This document shows, in pieces, positions 45,583-53,721 of a DNA stretch of 64,000 nt. This stretch comes from an uncultured Planctomycetota bacterium (GTDB lineage Bacteria; Planctomycetota; Phycisphaerae; SM23-33). Under the pieces are notes generated by a model, which did not search any database, was not told the DNA's origin, and worked only from the letters and a program-made list of their open reading frames with translations. The translations under genes and the position numbers were made by a program. The DNA lies in assembly GCA_903892515.1 (NCBI GenBank), contig CAITIS010000077.1:25949-89948 (forward strand), written 5' to 3'. Numbering within the stretch: the stretch's first letter is position 1; the number at the start of each line of letters is the position of its first letter.

Positions 45583-46037
45583 ACGAGCGTGAAAGAAACG
45601 TGATCGGCCCGCGGCTGCGGCGCGGGTTCCCCTGCCATGGCAACGCCGTTTCGAACAAGCCGGCGTGTTGCCGAAGGACTCGCACTCGCGGCGGCTGGAT
45701 GCTGGTAGAGGCGGTCGTGACGGTGGCTCTGCTGGGCATGGTGGCCGCGGCGCTGTCGGTCACCCAGGCTGAGGCCGGGCGATTCAACGCCATTCAGTTG
45801 ATGCGGCAGCGCTGCATTGCGGCCGCAAGCGCCCAGCTCGACAGCGTGGCCGCGACCGCCCAGGAACTGCCGCCTGCTGAAGTCAGCCGCCTCTGGCCGG
45901 GCGTAAAGACCCAGGTCAGTCGCGCCGCCGGGCAGGGTCAGTGGCAAGGGCTGACGTTGGTGACGGCCAAAGCCGTCGGCGACGCCCGAGGCCATGTGGT
46001 GAGTATCGAGTTGGCACGATACGTTAAGAGTCGCTAG
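45579..46037 (+). CDS. Pseudopilin-like protein with type III/IV prepilin signal (152 aa)
   Basis: ATG overlaps the preceding stop by ATGA. A long basic leader (about 39 residues) precedes RGGWMLVEAVVTVALLGMVA, a prepilin signal with Gly before the cleavage site and Glu at +5. The size and a C-terminal domain of ~90 residues fit a minor pseudopilin (GspI- or GspH-like). It would be cleaved by a prepilin peptidase that is not in this window. Confidence 0.75.
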   Translation: MNERERNVIGPRLRRGFPCHGNAVSNKPACCRRTRTRGGWMLVEAVVTVALLGMVAAALSVTQAEAGRFNAIQLMRQRCIAAASAQLDSVAATAQELPPAEVSRLWPGVKTQVSRAAGQGQWQGLTLVTAKAVGDARGHVVSIELARYVKSR

Positions 46038-46057
46038 ACGCGGTCGCATCCCCGTGG

Positions 46058-46170
46058 GACGCCCGCCCTCGGGCGTCAGATGCGTGAGAAGACGTCGATT
46101 GGCCGCGAAGTCCACAGCCGAGGGCGGCTGTGCTACGGGCCCAAAAAAGCCACAGCCGAGGGCGGCTGTG
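46058..46170. repeat. Family A repeats between pseudopilin genes
   Basis: CACAGCCGAGGGCGGCTGTG occurs at 46113-46132 and again at 46151-46170, preceded by GGGACGCCCGCCCTCGGGCG at about 46064 and by the spacer GAGAAGACGTCGATTG, which is shared with the composite at 22083-22180. The units lie inside an operon between two pseudopilin genes. Confidence 0.82.
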
Positions 46171-46212
46171 CTACGGGTCCAGCCAGTTATGAAACTGGCT
46201 TCAGGAGTCGCT

Positions 46213-46725
46213 ATGCGTCGAACGGCGTTCACATTGCTGGAGTTGCTGGCGGTTATTCCGCTCCTGATCGCCGCTGGGCTGATCTTCGGCGTGCTGTTCA
46301 CCGAGATGGTCCGCCAGGTGCCGCAGCTGGCCTCGGCCACGCACACGAACGGGCAGATACAGACGGTGCTGGCCCGCATGCAGCGGGACTTCGATTCCGC
46401 CAGCGCGCTGCTGGCCTCCGCCAACGATGAGGCCGCCGGCGAGACTCGGCTCTGGCTGGCAGAGGGCACGCACCTGGTCCGCTGGCAGGTTCAGGCCGGG
46501 CAGGTCAGCCGCGACGAGTACGCAACGGCTCCCGAAGCGAAACATCTTGGCCAGACGCAGTGGTCGCTGGCCCGGGCCAAGCTGCGGTTTGAGCAACTGC
46601 CCGCGGGAGACGTGGCGGTGCATTCGGCCGTGGAGTATCGCACCTCAAACAAAACCCAGGACAAGCTGGTCAATACGCACCTGTTTCGGCCCTCTGCGTT
46701 GCCCGGCCATCGGGAGGAACCATGA
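46213..46725 (+). CDS. Pseudopilin-like protein (GspJ-like, 170 aa)
   Basis: ATG at 46213 with AGGAG 6 nt upstream; the frame is open from further upstream, where it runs through family A repeats. The prepilin signal MRRTAFTLLELLAVIPLLI has Phe at +1 and Glu at +5. The ~130-residue C-terminal part (MQRDFDSASALLASANDEAA) fits GspJ-type minor pseudopilins. It overlaps the next gene by ATGA. Confidence 0.8.
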   Translation: MRRTAFTLLELLAVIPLLIAAGLIFGVLFTEMVRQVPQLASATHTNGQIQTVLARMQRDFDSASALLASANDEAAGETRLWLAEGTHLVRWQVQAGQVSRDEYATAPEAKHLGQTQWSLARAKLRFEQLPAGDVAVHSAVEYRTSNKTQDKLVNTHLFRPSALPGHREEP

Positions 46726-47096
46726 ATCGAACATCCCAGCGGGGCTTTGTGACCGTTCTGGCGTTGGCATCGCTGTCGATGCTGATGGCCGCAGCCGTCA
46801 TCATCACGCAAATGACCTTCGCCCTGAAGTTCCAGAGCGACCGTGAGTACGTCGCAGCTTGCGAACGCAACCTCGCCGCCAGCGCCTTGGCATGGAGCCA
46901 GGGCCGGCAGTTGGAACCAAAGAGCCCGGAGAACCTGGACGTGTCGGCGCTGAAGATTCCCGGCGGTCTGCTAACCGTCTCCCCGGCCAAGGCGGGCAAA
47001 TCCAACGCGTCCGTCCGAATCGAGCTGCACTGCCGCGTCGGCCAGTTCCATTTGAACCGCAGCGACGTGTACGCCCTGTCTGCCTCGCCCAAATAG
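46722..47096 (+). CDS. Pseudopilin-associated protein (GspK/PilX-like, 124 aa)
   Basis: ATGA overlap with the preceding gene. The N-terminus RGFVTVLALASLSMLMAAAV is prepilin-like in hydrophobicity and in having a Gly-Phe junction, but Glu at +5 is replaced by Leu, as is usual for GspK and PilX. The rest (CERNLAASALAWSQGRQLEP) resembles the start of such proteins but is much shorter than GspK. It closes the operon; element D starts 2 nt later. Confidence 0.65.
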   Translation: MNRTSQRGFVTVLALASLSMLMAAAVIITQMTFALKFQSDREYVAACERNLAASALAWSQGRQLEPKSPENLDVSALKIPGGLLTVSPAKAGKSNASVRIELHCRVGQFHLNRSDVYALSASPK

Positions 47097-47097
47097 T

Positions 47098-47403
47098 GTC
47101 GTGTAACAGGCCCCCGCTTTCAGCGGGGTATAGGGCGGCGAACCGAGTATCCTCAGCCCGCGTGGGCGGGCTTGAAAACGTGCCTTGAGGCACAACGGCT
47201 AGAGCAGATTAAGCTTGCTTGGCTACAGGTGGCACAGCCTTTCAGGCTGCGTCGCACAGGCTGGAAGGCCTGTGCCACCCGAAGCGTGTATACACGCAAA
47301 CTTAAACTGCTCTAAAGCCGGTCCGGGTAAGCCCGTTGAAACGGGCTATGGACTCGAGTATGGGCCCTTTTAATCCCGCTGAAGCGGGGGCCTGTTACAC
47401 GAC
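47098..47403. repeat. Structured repeat element D, copy 2, interrupted by element C
   Basis: Outer ends are inverted copies GTCGTGTAACAGGCCCCCGC (47098) and its complement at 47384-47403. With the 111-bp insert and one TA removed the length is 193 bp, matching copy 1 (14078-14292) in reverse orientation, including the internal hairpins GTGCCTTGAGGCAC and CCCGTTGAAACGGG. It lies between the secretion operon and the mannosidase gene and could terminate transcription. Confidence 0.85.
47202..47312. mobile_element. MITE-like element C, intact copy with TA target duplication (111 bp)
   Basis: Starts GAGCAGATTAAGCTTGC and ends in the inverted GCAAACTTAAACTGCTC. Both sides are flanked by TA (47200-47201 and 47313-47314). 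The uninterrupted copy of its host at 14 kb reads GGCTAAAGCC where this site reads GGC-TA-[element]-TA-AAGCC, which defines the insertion exactly. The core holds two palindromes (GGCACAGCCTTTCAGGCTG; CACAGGCTGGAAGGCCTGTG). No coding capacity. Insertion at TA is typical of IS630/Tc1-mariner-type transposases. Confidence 0.85.
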
Positions 47404-47544
47404 TTGTTCACGACTCAACCCACGTCTGCGGCAAACCTTGCTTAGTCAGAAACAAGGTGGCTCGCCCCCTGCCGCCCGAATGGATTTGACTCGCGGCCAG
47501 ATATCAGCGATGGTTTCATATCCTTAAAGCTGAAAGGCAGAACC
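47404..47544. other. Spacer upstream of the alpha-mannosidase gene
   Basis: After element D, about 140 nt without a gene precede the mannosidase. It ends in the RBS GAAAGG; no convincing promoter was recognised by eye. Confidence 0.4.
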
Positions 47545-50448
47545 ATGGATCAATTCCGACGCGAGCAGATGCTGCTAAAGGTCTCTCAACTGGCCGCCCA
47601 GCGAAACGCGGTGGCCGTGAGGTTTTCTACCGAGCTTCAGTTTGCCGAGGCGCTGTGCGAGCTGAACGAAACTAAGGCGCCGCGCTGGCGCAAGCTCATC
47701 GCCCAGGCCTGCGCGATCGTCGAATCGGTGCTGGCGGCGGGCAAGCTGGAGAAGTTCGCCAAGGCCGTCGAAGAGGCCGAGGCCATCATGTCGCCCATTG
47801 GCAAGGCCGCCAAGGGCTACACCATCCACTGCATTGGCCACGCCCACATCGACATGAATTGGATGTGGAGTTGGCCTGAGACCGTCTCGATCACCAACGA
47901 CACCTTCCTGACCGTGCTGAAGCTGATGGACGAGTTCCCGGACTTCCGCTTCAGCCAGAGCCAGGCCAGCGTGTACGCCATCTGCCGCGACTACAACCCG
48001 GACTTGCTGGCGCAGATCGGCCGGCGGATCGCCGAGGGCCGGTGGGAAGTCACCGCCAGCCAGTGGGTCGAGGGCGAGAAGAACTTAGCCTGCGGCGAGG
48101 CCCTGGCCCGCCACCTGCTGTACACGCGGCAGTTCATGCAGCAGCATTTTAACCTCGCCCCCGAGGACGTGACCATCGACTGGGAGGGCGACATGTTTGG
48201 CCACGCCCACACCATCCCCTCCATCCTGTCCCGCGGCGGCGTGAAGCATTACTACATGTGCCGGCCCGGCCTGCCCGAGAAGCCGCGCGTGCTGTGGTGG
48301 CAAGGCCCTGACGGCTCGCGCGTGCTGGGCTTCGTCGACTACGACTGGTACAACGGCTCGATCGAGCCGCACCTGTTTGGCAACGCCGCCGGTTTCTTCA
48401 AGAAGACCGGCATCCAGGACTACATGTGGGTGTACGGCGTGGGCGACCACGGCGGCGGGCCGGTGCGGCGCGACATCCTGCGCTGCCGCGAGATGAACGC
48501 CTGGCCGCTGGTGCCCAACCTGCGCATGGCCACCACGAAGGAATACTTCGCCATCCTGGAAAAGCAGGCCGAGCGCTGGCCGGTGATCGACGGCGAGCTG
48601 AACTTTGAATTCACCGGCTGCTACACCACGCAGACGGCCATCAAGAAGGCCAATCGCTACGGCGAGAATTATTGCCTTGAGGCCGAGATGATCAGCTCGC
48701 TGGCCCAGCAGGCCGTGGGGCGGACGTATCCGACCGCCCAGATCCGCGAGAGCTGGCTGCCGGTGCTGTTCGGGCAGTTCCACGACATTCTGCCCGGCTC
48801 GGGCGTGCACTGGACGCGCGAGCACATGCTCGGGTTGTTCCAGGAAGTGGCGGCCAAGACCAGCATGGTCAAGCTGCACGCCATGCGTCAGATGGCAGCG
48901 GCGGTCGATACTTCCTTCGCCGGCACGGTGGAGGCCAAGGTGCCGCCTTCGCAGGCCGGCATGGCCATCGGGGCCGGAGTTGGGCGCATCCTGGGCGAGC
49001 CGGGCAGCATGACGTCCGCCTCGCACGTGGTTGACGGTCCCCGGCCGTTCGTGGTTTTCAATCCCACCACGTGGGAGCGCCGCGGCGTCGTGCAGGCCAG
49101 CGTGTGGGACACGAACACGGGCCTCTCTGCCGGTGGTGAGCTGCGGGACAAGAAGTTCATCGTCCGCACGCTCGATGGGCAGGCGGTGCCCGCACAGTCG
49201 CTGGGCAACGGCCACTACTGGGGCCACAACTTCGTCGATCTGGCCTTCCCTGTGCAGGTCGGCAGCTTAGGGTACAGTTCCTACGTGGTCGAGGAAGGCA
49301 TCCTGCCGGCCCCGGCCAGCAAGGTGCGCGTGTACGATGCCCCGCCGCGGCATGAGTGGATGCAGACCCGGCCATGCTCCCTGGCCATGGAGAACGAGTT
49401 CCTCACCGTCGAGTTCGATATGCTCACCGGCGGCGTCAAGAAGCTTATCGACAAGGGCACCGGCCTGAACCTCGCCGACGAGCACAAGCCGATGGGTGTG
49501 CTGGAATTCCTGCTCGAACGCAGCCGGGGCATGTCAGCCTGGGTCATCGGCGACACGCAGGTGCGGAAGTACCCGCTGGAAGTCCTGAGCATCACCCAGC
49601 CGCAGTCCGGGCCGTACGTGGCCAGCGTGGCCGTCAAGGTAAAGGTCGAGGAATCGACCGTGACCGTGACCTACACGCTGCGGGCCGGCGAGGGGCGGCT
49701 GGAGATCGGCATCGAAGCCTACTGGGTCGAGCGCGGGAGCGAGAACAAGGGCACGCCCGCCTTGCGCATGCTGTTCCCGCTGGCCATCGAGGACGCCAAG
49801 GCGCAGTACGAGATTCCCTTTGGTTCCATCGAGCGGAACTTGAACGCCGGGCAGGAAGTGCCCACGCTGCGCTGGGCGGACGTGACCGGCACGGCCGGCA
49901 AGGCCCCCGCTGGCATCACGCTGCTCAACGACTGCAAATACGGCTATTCGTTGGACGGTTCAACGCTGACGGCCACGCTGATTCGCTCGAGTTTCAATCC
50001 CGACCCGCTGCCGGAAGTCAGCGAGCATTCGATGAAGTTCGCCATTTGCCCGCACGGCAAGAAGCCATCATCGGCCGAGTTGATTCGCCTGGGCGCCGGC
50101 TTCAATCACCCGCTGGCCGTGCTCAGCACCGATGTGCACAAGGGCACTCTGCCCTCCTCGGCCGTCGGCATCACAGCCGTCACGCCCGACAACGTCATCC
50201 TCTCCTCGATCCGCAAGGCGCAGGACGATGACGGGTTCATCGTGCATGTGTACGAGACGGCCGGGAAGCAGGCCGCGGCGAAGGTGGCCTTCGATAAGAT
50301 CCTCATGGGCACCGTTGAGTCGGCTGTAGAGGTTGATTTTATGGAGCGGCCCATCGAGACCTCGACGGCCAAGACCACCGCCGACGGCTTTGGCGTGACG
50401 ATTCCCGCCCACGGCATCGCCGCCGTGCGGGTGAAGTTGACGAAGTAG
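47545..50448 (+). CDS. Alpha-mannosidase, GH38 family (967 aa)
   Basis: Hydrolyses alpha-mannosides. ATG with GAAAGG upstream. The catalytic domain holds GHAHIDMNWMWSW (zinc ligands His101 and Asp103) and WEGDMFGHAHTIP with the probable nucleophile Asp216; FTGCYTTQTAIKKANRYGE and FHDILPGSGVHWTREHMLG are further family signatures. The three following domains are the alpha-mannosidase middle and C-terminal beta-sandwich domains. No signal peptide, so it is cytoplasmic. Length matches bacterial GH38. It is alone, not in an obvious operon; a role in glycan turnover or in uptake of mannosides is inferred. Confidence 0.94.
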   Translation: MDQFRREQMLLKVSQLAAQRNAVAVRFSTELQFAEALCELNETKAPRWRKLIAQACAIVESVLAAGKLEKFAKAVEEAEAIMSPIGKAAKGYTIHCIGHAHIDMNWMWSWPETVSITNDTFLTVLKLMDEFPDFRFSQSQASVYAICRDYNPDLLAQIGRRIAEGRWEVTASQWVEGEKNLACGEALARHLLYTRQFMQQHFNLAPEDVTIDWEGDMFGHAHTIPSILSRGGVKHYYMCRPGLPEKPRVLWWQGPDGSRVLGFVDYDWYNGSIEPHLFGNAAGFFKKTGIQDYMWVYGVGDHGGGPVRRDILRCREMNAWPLVPNLRMATTKEYFAILEKQAERWPVIDGELNFEFTGCYTTQTAIKKANRYGENYCLEAEMISSLAQQAVGRTYPTAQIRESWLPVLFGQFHDILPGSGVHWTREHMLGLFQEVAAKTSMVKLHAMRQMAAAVDTSFAGTVEAKVPPSQAGMAIGAGVGRILGEPGSMTSASHVVDGPRPFVVFNPTTWERRGVVQASVWDTNTGLSAGGELRDKKFIVRTLDGQAVPAQSLGNGHYWGHNFVDLAFPVQVGSLGYSSYVVEEGILPAPASKVRVYDAPPRHEWMQTRPCSLAMENEFLTVEFDMLTGGVKKLIDKGTGLNLADEHKPMGVLEFLLERSRGMSAWVIGDTQVRKYPLEVLSITQPQSGPYVASVAVKVKVEESTVTVTYTLRAGEGRLEIGIEAYWVERGSENKGTPALRMLFPLAIEDAKAQYEIPFGSIERNLNAGQEVPTLRWADVTGTAGKAPAGITLLNDCKYGYSLDGSTLTATLIRSSFNPDPLPEVSEHSMKFAICPHGKKPSSAELIRLGAGFNHPLAVLSTDVHKGTLPSSAVGITAVTPDNVILSSIRKAQDDDGFIVHVYETAGKQAAAKVAFDKILMGTVESAVEVDFMERPIETSTAKTTADGFGVTIPAHGIAAVRVKLTK

Positions 50449-50695
50449 GGTTCACGTAGAATCGAAGCAGTTTCGCGGGCCGTATCGCCGCCTAAGCTTG
50501 GATGATGACTAAGCGAAATTATGTAGATTATGGATGGTGGAACAGTCTTTTAGCCTGTTCGGCACAGCCTAAAAGGCTGTGCCACCGCCAAAGACTTACG
50601 TAGGACCGCTTAGCTACTGGGTGGCGCAGGTGTAAAACCTGTGCCACCCAGCATAGCAGCCGTACCGCAGCACACTTCTCTACGGGAGCTTGTCT
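50449..50695. repeat. Element C core copies and spacer downstream of the mannosidase
   Basis: Core-like palindromes at about 50533-50586 (GGCACAGCCTAAAAGGCTGT) and 50618-50648 (GGCGCAGGTGTAAAACCTGT followed by GCC), without the tails of the 111-bp element. The spacer holds no gene. They could serve as hairpins at the end of the mannosidase transcript. Confidence 0.6.
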
Positions 50696-52657
50696 ATGAC
50701 GCCCGATCAGCCGCCGGATGCCTTCAGCAAGCCCGCCGGACCCCCGCGTGCCCCGCGCCGCGTTCCCATCCTGGCCAAGATGCTGCTGCTGGTGACGCTG
50801 TGTACGCTGGTGCCGCTGGCGGGCTTGGCCATCCTGAGCATTCAGCGCGGGTATCGCGCGGTGGAATTGGCCGCCAGGCGGAATCTCGAACTGGTGGCCC
50901 AGGTGACGGCCACGCAGCTCGACCAGTTGTTCAGCGACCTGTCCCGCATGCAGGGGGCGCAGGCCAGCCAGGACGTGTTCGTCCAGTTTTGCCAAGGCGA
51001 CGGGGCGTCCCGGCCAGCGCTGCACGCAAAGGCGCAGCAGCGGATGCAGGCTGTTCTGGCCTCGAACCCCGACCTATGCATGATGTTTCTGGCCGACTGC
51101 GACGGGGTGTGCTGCCTATCCACGAGCGATGGCATGATCGGGGGCAGGTACAAGGAAATCCGTGAGTACATGCGGCAGGCGCTGGCCGGAACGCAGTACG
51201 TCTCGGACATGGCCATGGGCACGACCACGGGCGAAGCGGGCGTATTCTTCTCCGGCCCGATCCGCGACGAGGGCGGCAAGATCGTCGGGGTCACGGTGCT
51301 CAAACTCAGGGGCTCGGTGGTTGACCGCGTCTGCCGCGACGTCAGCGAGCACGTCAAGAACGGCTTTGCCACCGTCATCGACTCGCGCGACGTGATCATT
51401 TCTCATCCCGACGCGTCCATGCTCTACCACAGCCTGGGCACGTTGTCCGAATCGGCCTTGGCGGGGTTCTCGCCCAAGCTGCAATACGGGGTGGAAAAGA
51501 TCGAATCGCTGGGCTTGGACGGCGTGCTGGCTGAGTTGCGGCGGTCGCAGAGCCAGGGCAGCGTCACGTTCACGGGTTCCGACGGCGCGGCGCGAGTGGC
51601 CGGGTACGCCCGCATGAAGCAGCGGCCTTGGAAAGTCAGCGTGATGCAGCCCGAGGCCGAGTTCGACCAGCCCTTGCGGGCGCTGGCGCGACAGGAAGGC
51701 CTGGCGCTGGCCGCAGTCGGGCTGGTCTGCGTGCTGATCGCCATGGGGGTAGCCCACCGGCTGGTGCGTCCGATTCGGTCGCTGACGCGAGCGGGGCGGC
51801 AGGCGGCCCAAGGCGACTGGTCGGCCCGGGCTGAAGTCACCACTCACGATGAACTGGCGGACCTGGCCCGCACCTTCAACGACATGATGCCCAAGCTGCG
51901 CGAGCGATCGGCCATGGAGAACGCCCTGCGGCTGGCCAACGACATCCAGCAGAATCTCTTGCCTCACGGTCCGCCGCATGTGTCCGGCCTGGACGTGGCG
52001 GGCACGAACATTCCGGCCGACCACACCGGCGGCGACTATTACGACTTCCTCGACCTGTCGGCCTGGCAGGACGGCACGCTGGCCATCGCGGTGGGCGACG
52101 TGTCGGGACATGGCGTTCCGGCGGCGTTGCTGATGACGACGGCCCGGGCCTTGCTCCGCAGCCGGGCCACTCCGCCCGGCACGCTCGTGGAGTTGATGAC
52201 CGACGTGAACCGCCGCCTGTGCGACGACACCCCGGCCGGGCGGTTCATGACGCTGATGTATGCCGTGATCGACCGCAACAACCGCCGGGTCAGCCTGGTC
52301 AGCGCCGGCCACGACCCGATCATTTTCCTGGACCCGGCCACCGGCGAGTTTCGCGATTTGACCGGCGAGGACATTCCGCTGGGGATCGATTCGGTCCGGC
52401 GATTCTCGGAGCGGCAATTCGATAATCTGCCCGACGGAGCGGTGCTGTTTTTCGGCACCGACGGCGTCTGGGAGAGTTCCAACGTCCAGGGGGAACTGTT
52501 CGGCAAGGAACGGCTCAGGGATGTGCTGCGGGCGTCCGCCTGCCTGTCGGCGGCTGAGATCACGCAGGCCGTCGTGGCCGAACTGACGCGGTTTCGCGGC
52601 CAATCTCGCCAGGAAGATGATGTCACCGTGGTGACGGTCAAGGTCGTGGCCTGTTAG
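50696..52657 (+). CDS. RsbU-type serine/threonine phosphatase with extracytoplasmic dCache-like sensor and HAMP (653 aa)
   Basis: ATG at 50696 with GGGAG 7 nt upstream; a TTG 6 nt earlier is an alternative. One membrane helix (about 29-51), a ~270-residue extracytoplasmic domain with Cache-like features (CDGVCCLSTSDGMIGGRYKE; VFFSGPIRDEGGKIVGVTVL), a second helix (~340-358), HAMP (RLVRPIRSLTRAGRQAAQGD) and a PP2C-SpoIIE domain (NIPADHTGGDYYDFLDL; VGDVSGHGVPAALLMTTARA; FFGTDGVWESSN). The Asp residues of the metal centre (GGDYYD, GDVSGHG, GTDG) are present. It would dephosphorylate a partner anti-anti-sigma factor in response to an external ligand; no such partner is beside it. Confidence 0.9.
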   Translation: MTPDQPPDAFSKPAGPPRAPRRVPILAKMLLLVTLCTLVPLAGLAILSIQRGYRAVELAARRNLELVAQVTATQLDQLFSDLSRMQGAQASQDVFVQFCQGDGASRPALHAKAQQRMQAVLASNPDLCMMFLADCDGVCCLSTSDGMIGGRYKEIREYMRQALAGTQYVSDMAMGTTTGEAGVFFSGPIRDEGGKIVGVTVLKLRGSVVDRVCRDVSEHVKNGFATVIDSRDVIISHPDASMLYHSLGTLSESALAGFSPKLQYGVEKIESLGLDGVLAELRRSQSQGSVTFTGSDGAARVAGYARMKQRPWKVSVMQPEAEFDQPLRALARQEGLALAAVGLVCVLIAMGVAHRLVRPIRSLTRAGRQAAQGDWSARAEVTTHDELADLARTFNDMMPKLRERSAMENALRLANDIQQNLLPHGPPHVSGLDVAGTNIPADHTGGDYYDFLDLSAWQDGTLAIAVGDVSGHGVPAALLMTTARALLRSRATPPGTLVELMTDVNRRLCDDTPAGRFMTLMYAVIDRNNRRVSLVSAGHDPIIFLDPATGEFRDLTGEDIPLGIDSVRRFSERQFDNLPDGAVLFFGTDGVWESSNVQGELFGKERLRDVLRASACLSAAEITQAVVAELTRFRGQSRQEDDVTVVTVKVVAC

Positions 52658-52918
52658 AGCCGCTTTCATAACCGGTGTGACCGTGGCACAGCCGCCCTCG
52701 GCTGTGGCTTCTGCGGCCAAGGCTGCGGGGCGGTTTCAAGAGCCTGTGTCCCTGACTGGCTTAAAGGCCGGTTTCTGGAAATGGTCTCGAACACATCTCT
52801 CCCCAAAAGTGAATGCGGAGAACAAGCCGCATAGACTTTCTAGCCGATGATACCTTCTGGGCGCAGGCGTCCTGGGATTGGAGCAGCCTGTTCCCGGTCC
52901 AATGAAAGGAAGAGCCGT
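52658..52918. repeat. Family A unit in the spacer after the RsbU-type gene
   Basis: GGCACAGCCGCCCTCGGCTG at 52685-52704 with flank GTTTCATAACC-like words shared with 22070 and 42634. The remaining spacer has no gene. The RBS AAGGAAGA of the next gene is at its end. Confidence 0.65.
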
Positions 52919-53719
52919 ATGCGAGTACACGCATCCCATGTGGTGTTGGCGGCCTTGGCCGCGAGCGCGCTGTTGGTCGGCTGTTCGGCTTCGGGTGGCC
53001 CGACACAAGCCGGCTCTTCAGGCTCGGCGGTGGCGGCGCGAATTGATCCCCAGGCTGACGCGGCCCTGAAGCGAATGTCCCAAGCCCTCGCCTCCGCCCA
53101 GATCATCAGCTTCAAGGCCCATTCCACAATGGATGAGCCGCTGGAGAGCGGGCAGATGGGCTCGTTTACGCGCACCTCCTCGGTCGTGATGCAGCGGCCT
53201 GACAAGCTGCGGGCCCAGGCGCATCGCGGCGACCGGGCGTGGACGTTGTGGTATCGAGGCACGAAGCTGACCGTGCTGGATGAAAGCAAAAAACGCTACG
53301 CCACGCTGGAGGTTCCCGGCCAGATCGACAAGATGTTCGACTTCATGGCCGACAAGTACGGCATGGTCGTGCCGCTGGCGGATTTCATGTTTCCCAATCC
53401 CTACGCCGAGTTGACCGAAGATGTGCTCAAGGGCGAATTCGTCGGCCAGCACAGATGTCACGGCGCGGCGTGCGATCACCTGCTGTTCACGCAAGAAAAC
53501 ATGGATTGGCAGATATGGATAGACCGCGGGACGCCGCCGGTGCCGCGGAAGGTGGTTATGGACTACAAGACCCGTCCCGGCCGGCCGCAATTCGTGGCCA
53601 TGCTGTCGGACTGGGCGCTGTCTTCGTCGGTGGATGACAAGCTCTTTGACGCCGTGCTGCCCAAGGACGCCAAGAAGGTCGAGATGTCCGAGCTGCTCAA
53701 GGCCGGGGAAGGAGACTAA
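52919..53719 (+). CDS. DUF2092-family lipoprotein (266 aa)
   Basis: The signal peptide ends in the lipobox LVGC near residue 22 (LAASALLVGCSA). The rest resembles DUF2092/LolA-like periplasmic proteins: RPDKLRAQAHRG, LYGNG-like turn at LWYRGTKLTVLDESKKRYAT, GQIDKMFDFMADKYGMVVPL, and a late GRPQFVAMLSDWALSS segment. LolA-like folds bind lipids or hydrophobic ligands, but no function is established for this family. The gene at 53722 is a paralogue 2 nt downstream, so the two form an operon and may act together. Confidence 0.82.
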   Translation: MRVHASHVVLAALAASALLVGCSASGGPTQAGSSGSAVAARIDPQADAALKRMSQALASAQIISFKAHSTMDEPLESGQMGSFTRTSSVVMQRPDKLRAQAHRGDRAWTLWYRGTKLTVLDESKKRYATLEVPGQIDKMFDFMADKYGMVVPLADFMFPNPYAELTEDVLKGEFVGQHRCHGAACDHLLFTQENMDWQIWIDRGTPPVPRKVVMDYKTRPGRPQFVAMLSDWALSSSVDDKLFDAVLPKDAKKVEMSELLKAGEGD

Positions 53720-53721
53720 CC

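Noticed and set aside
46054..46212. Longer N-terminus for the GspJ-like pseudopilin
   Set aside because: It would run through family A repeats and place the prepilin signal far from the start.
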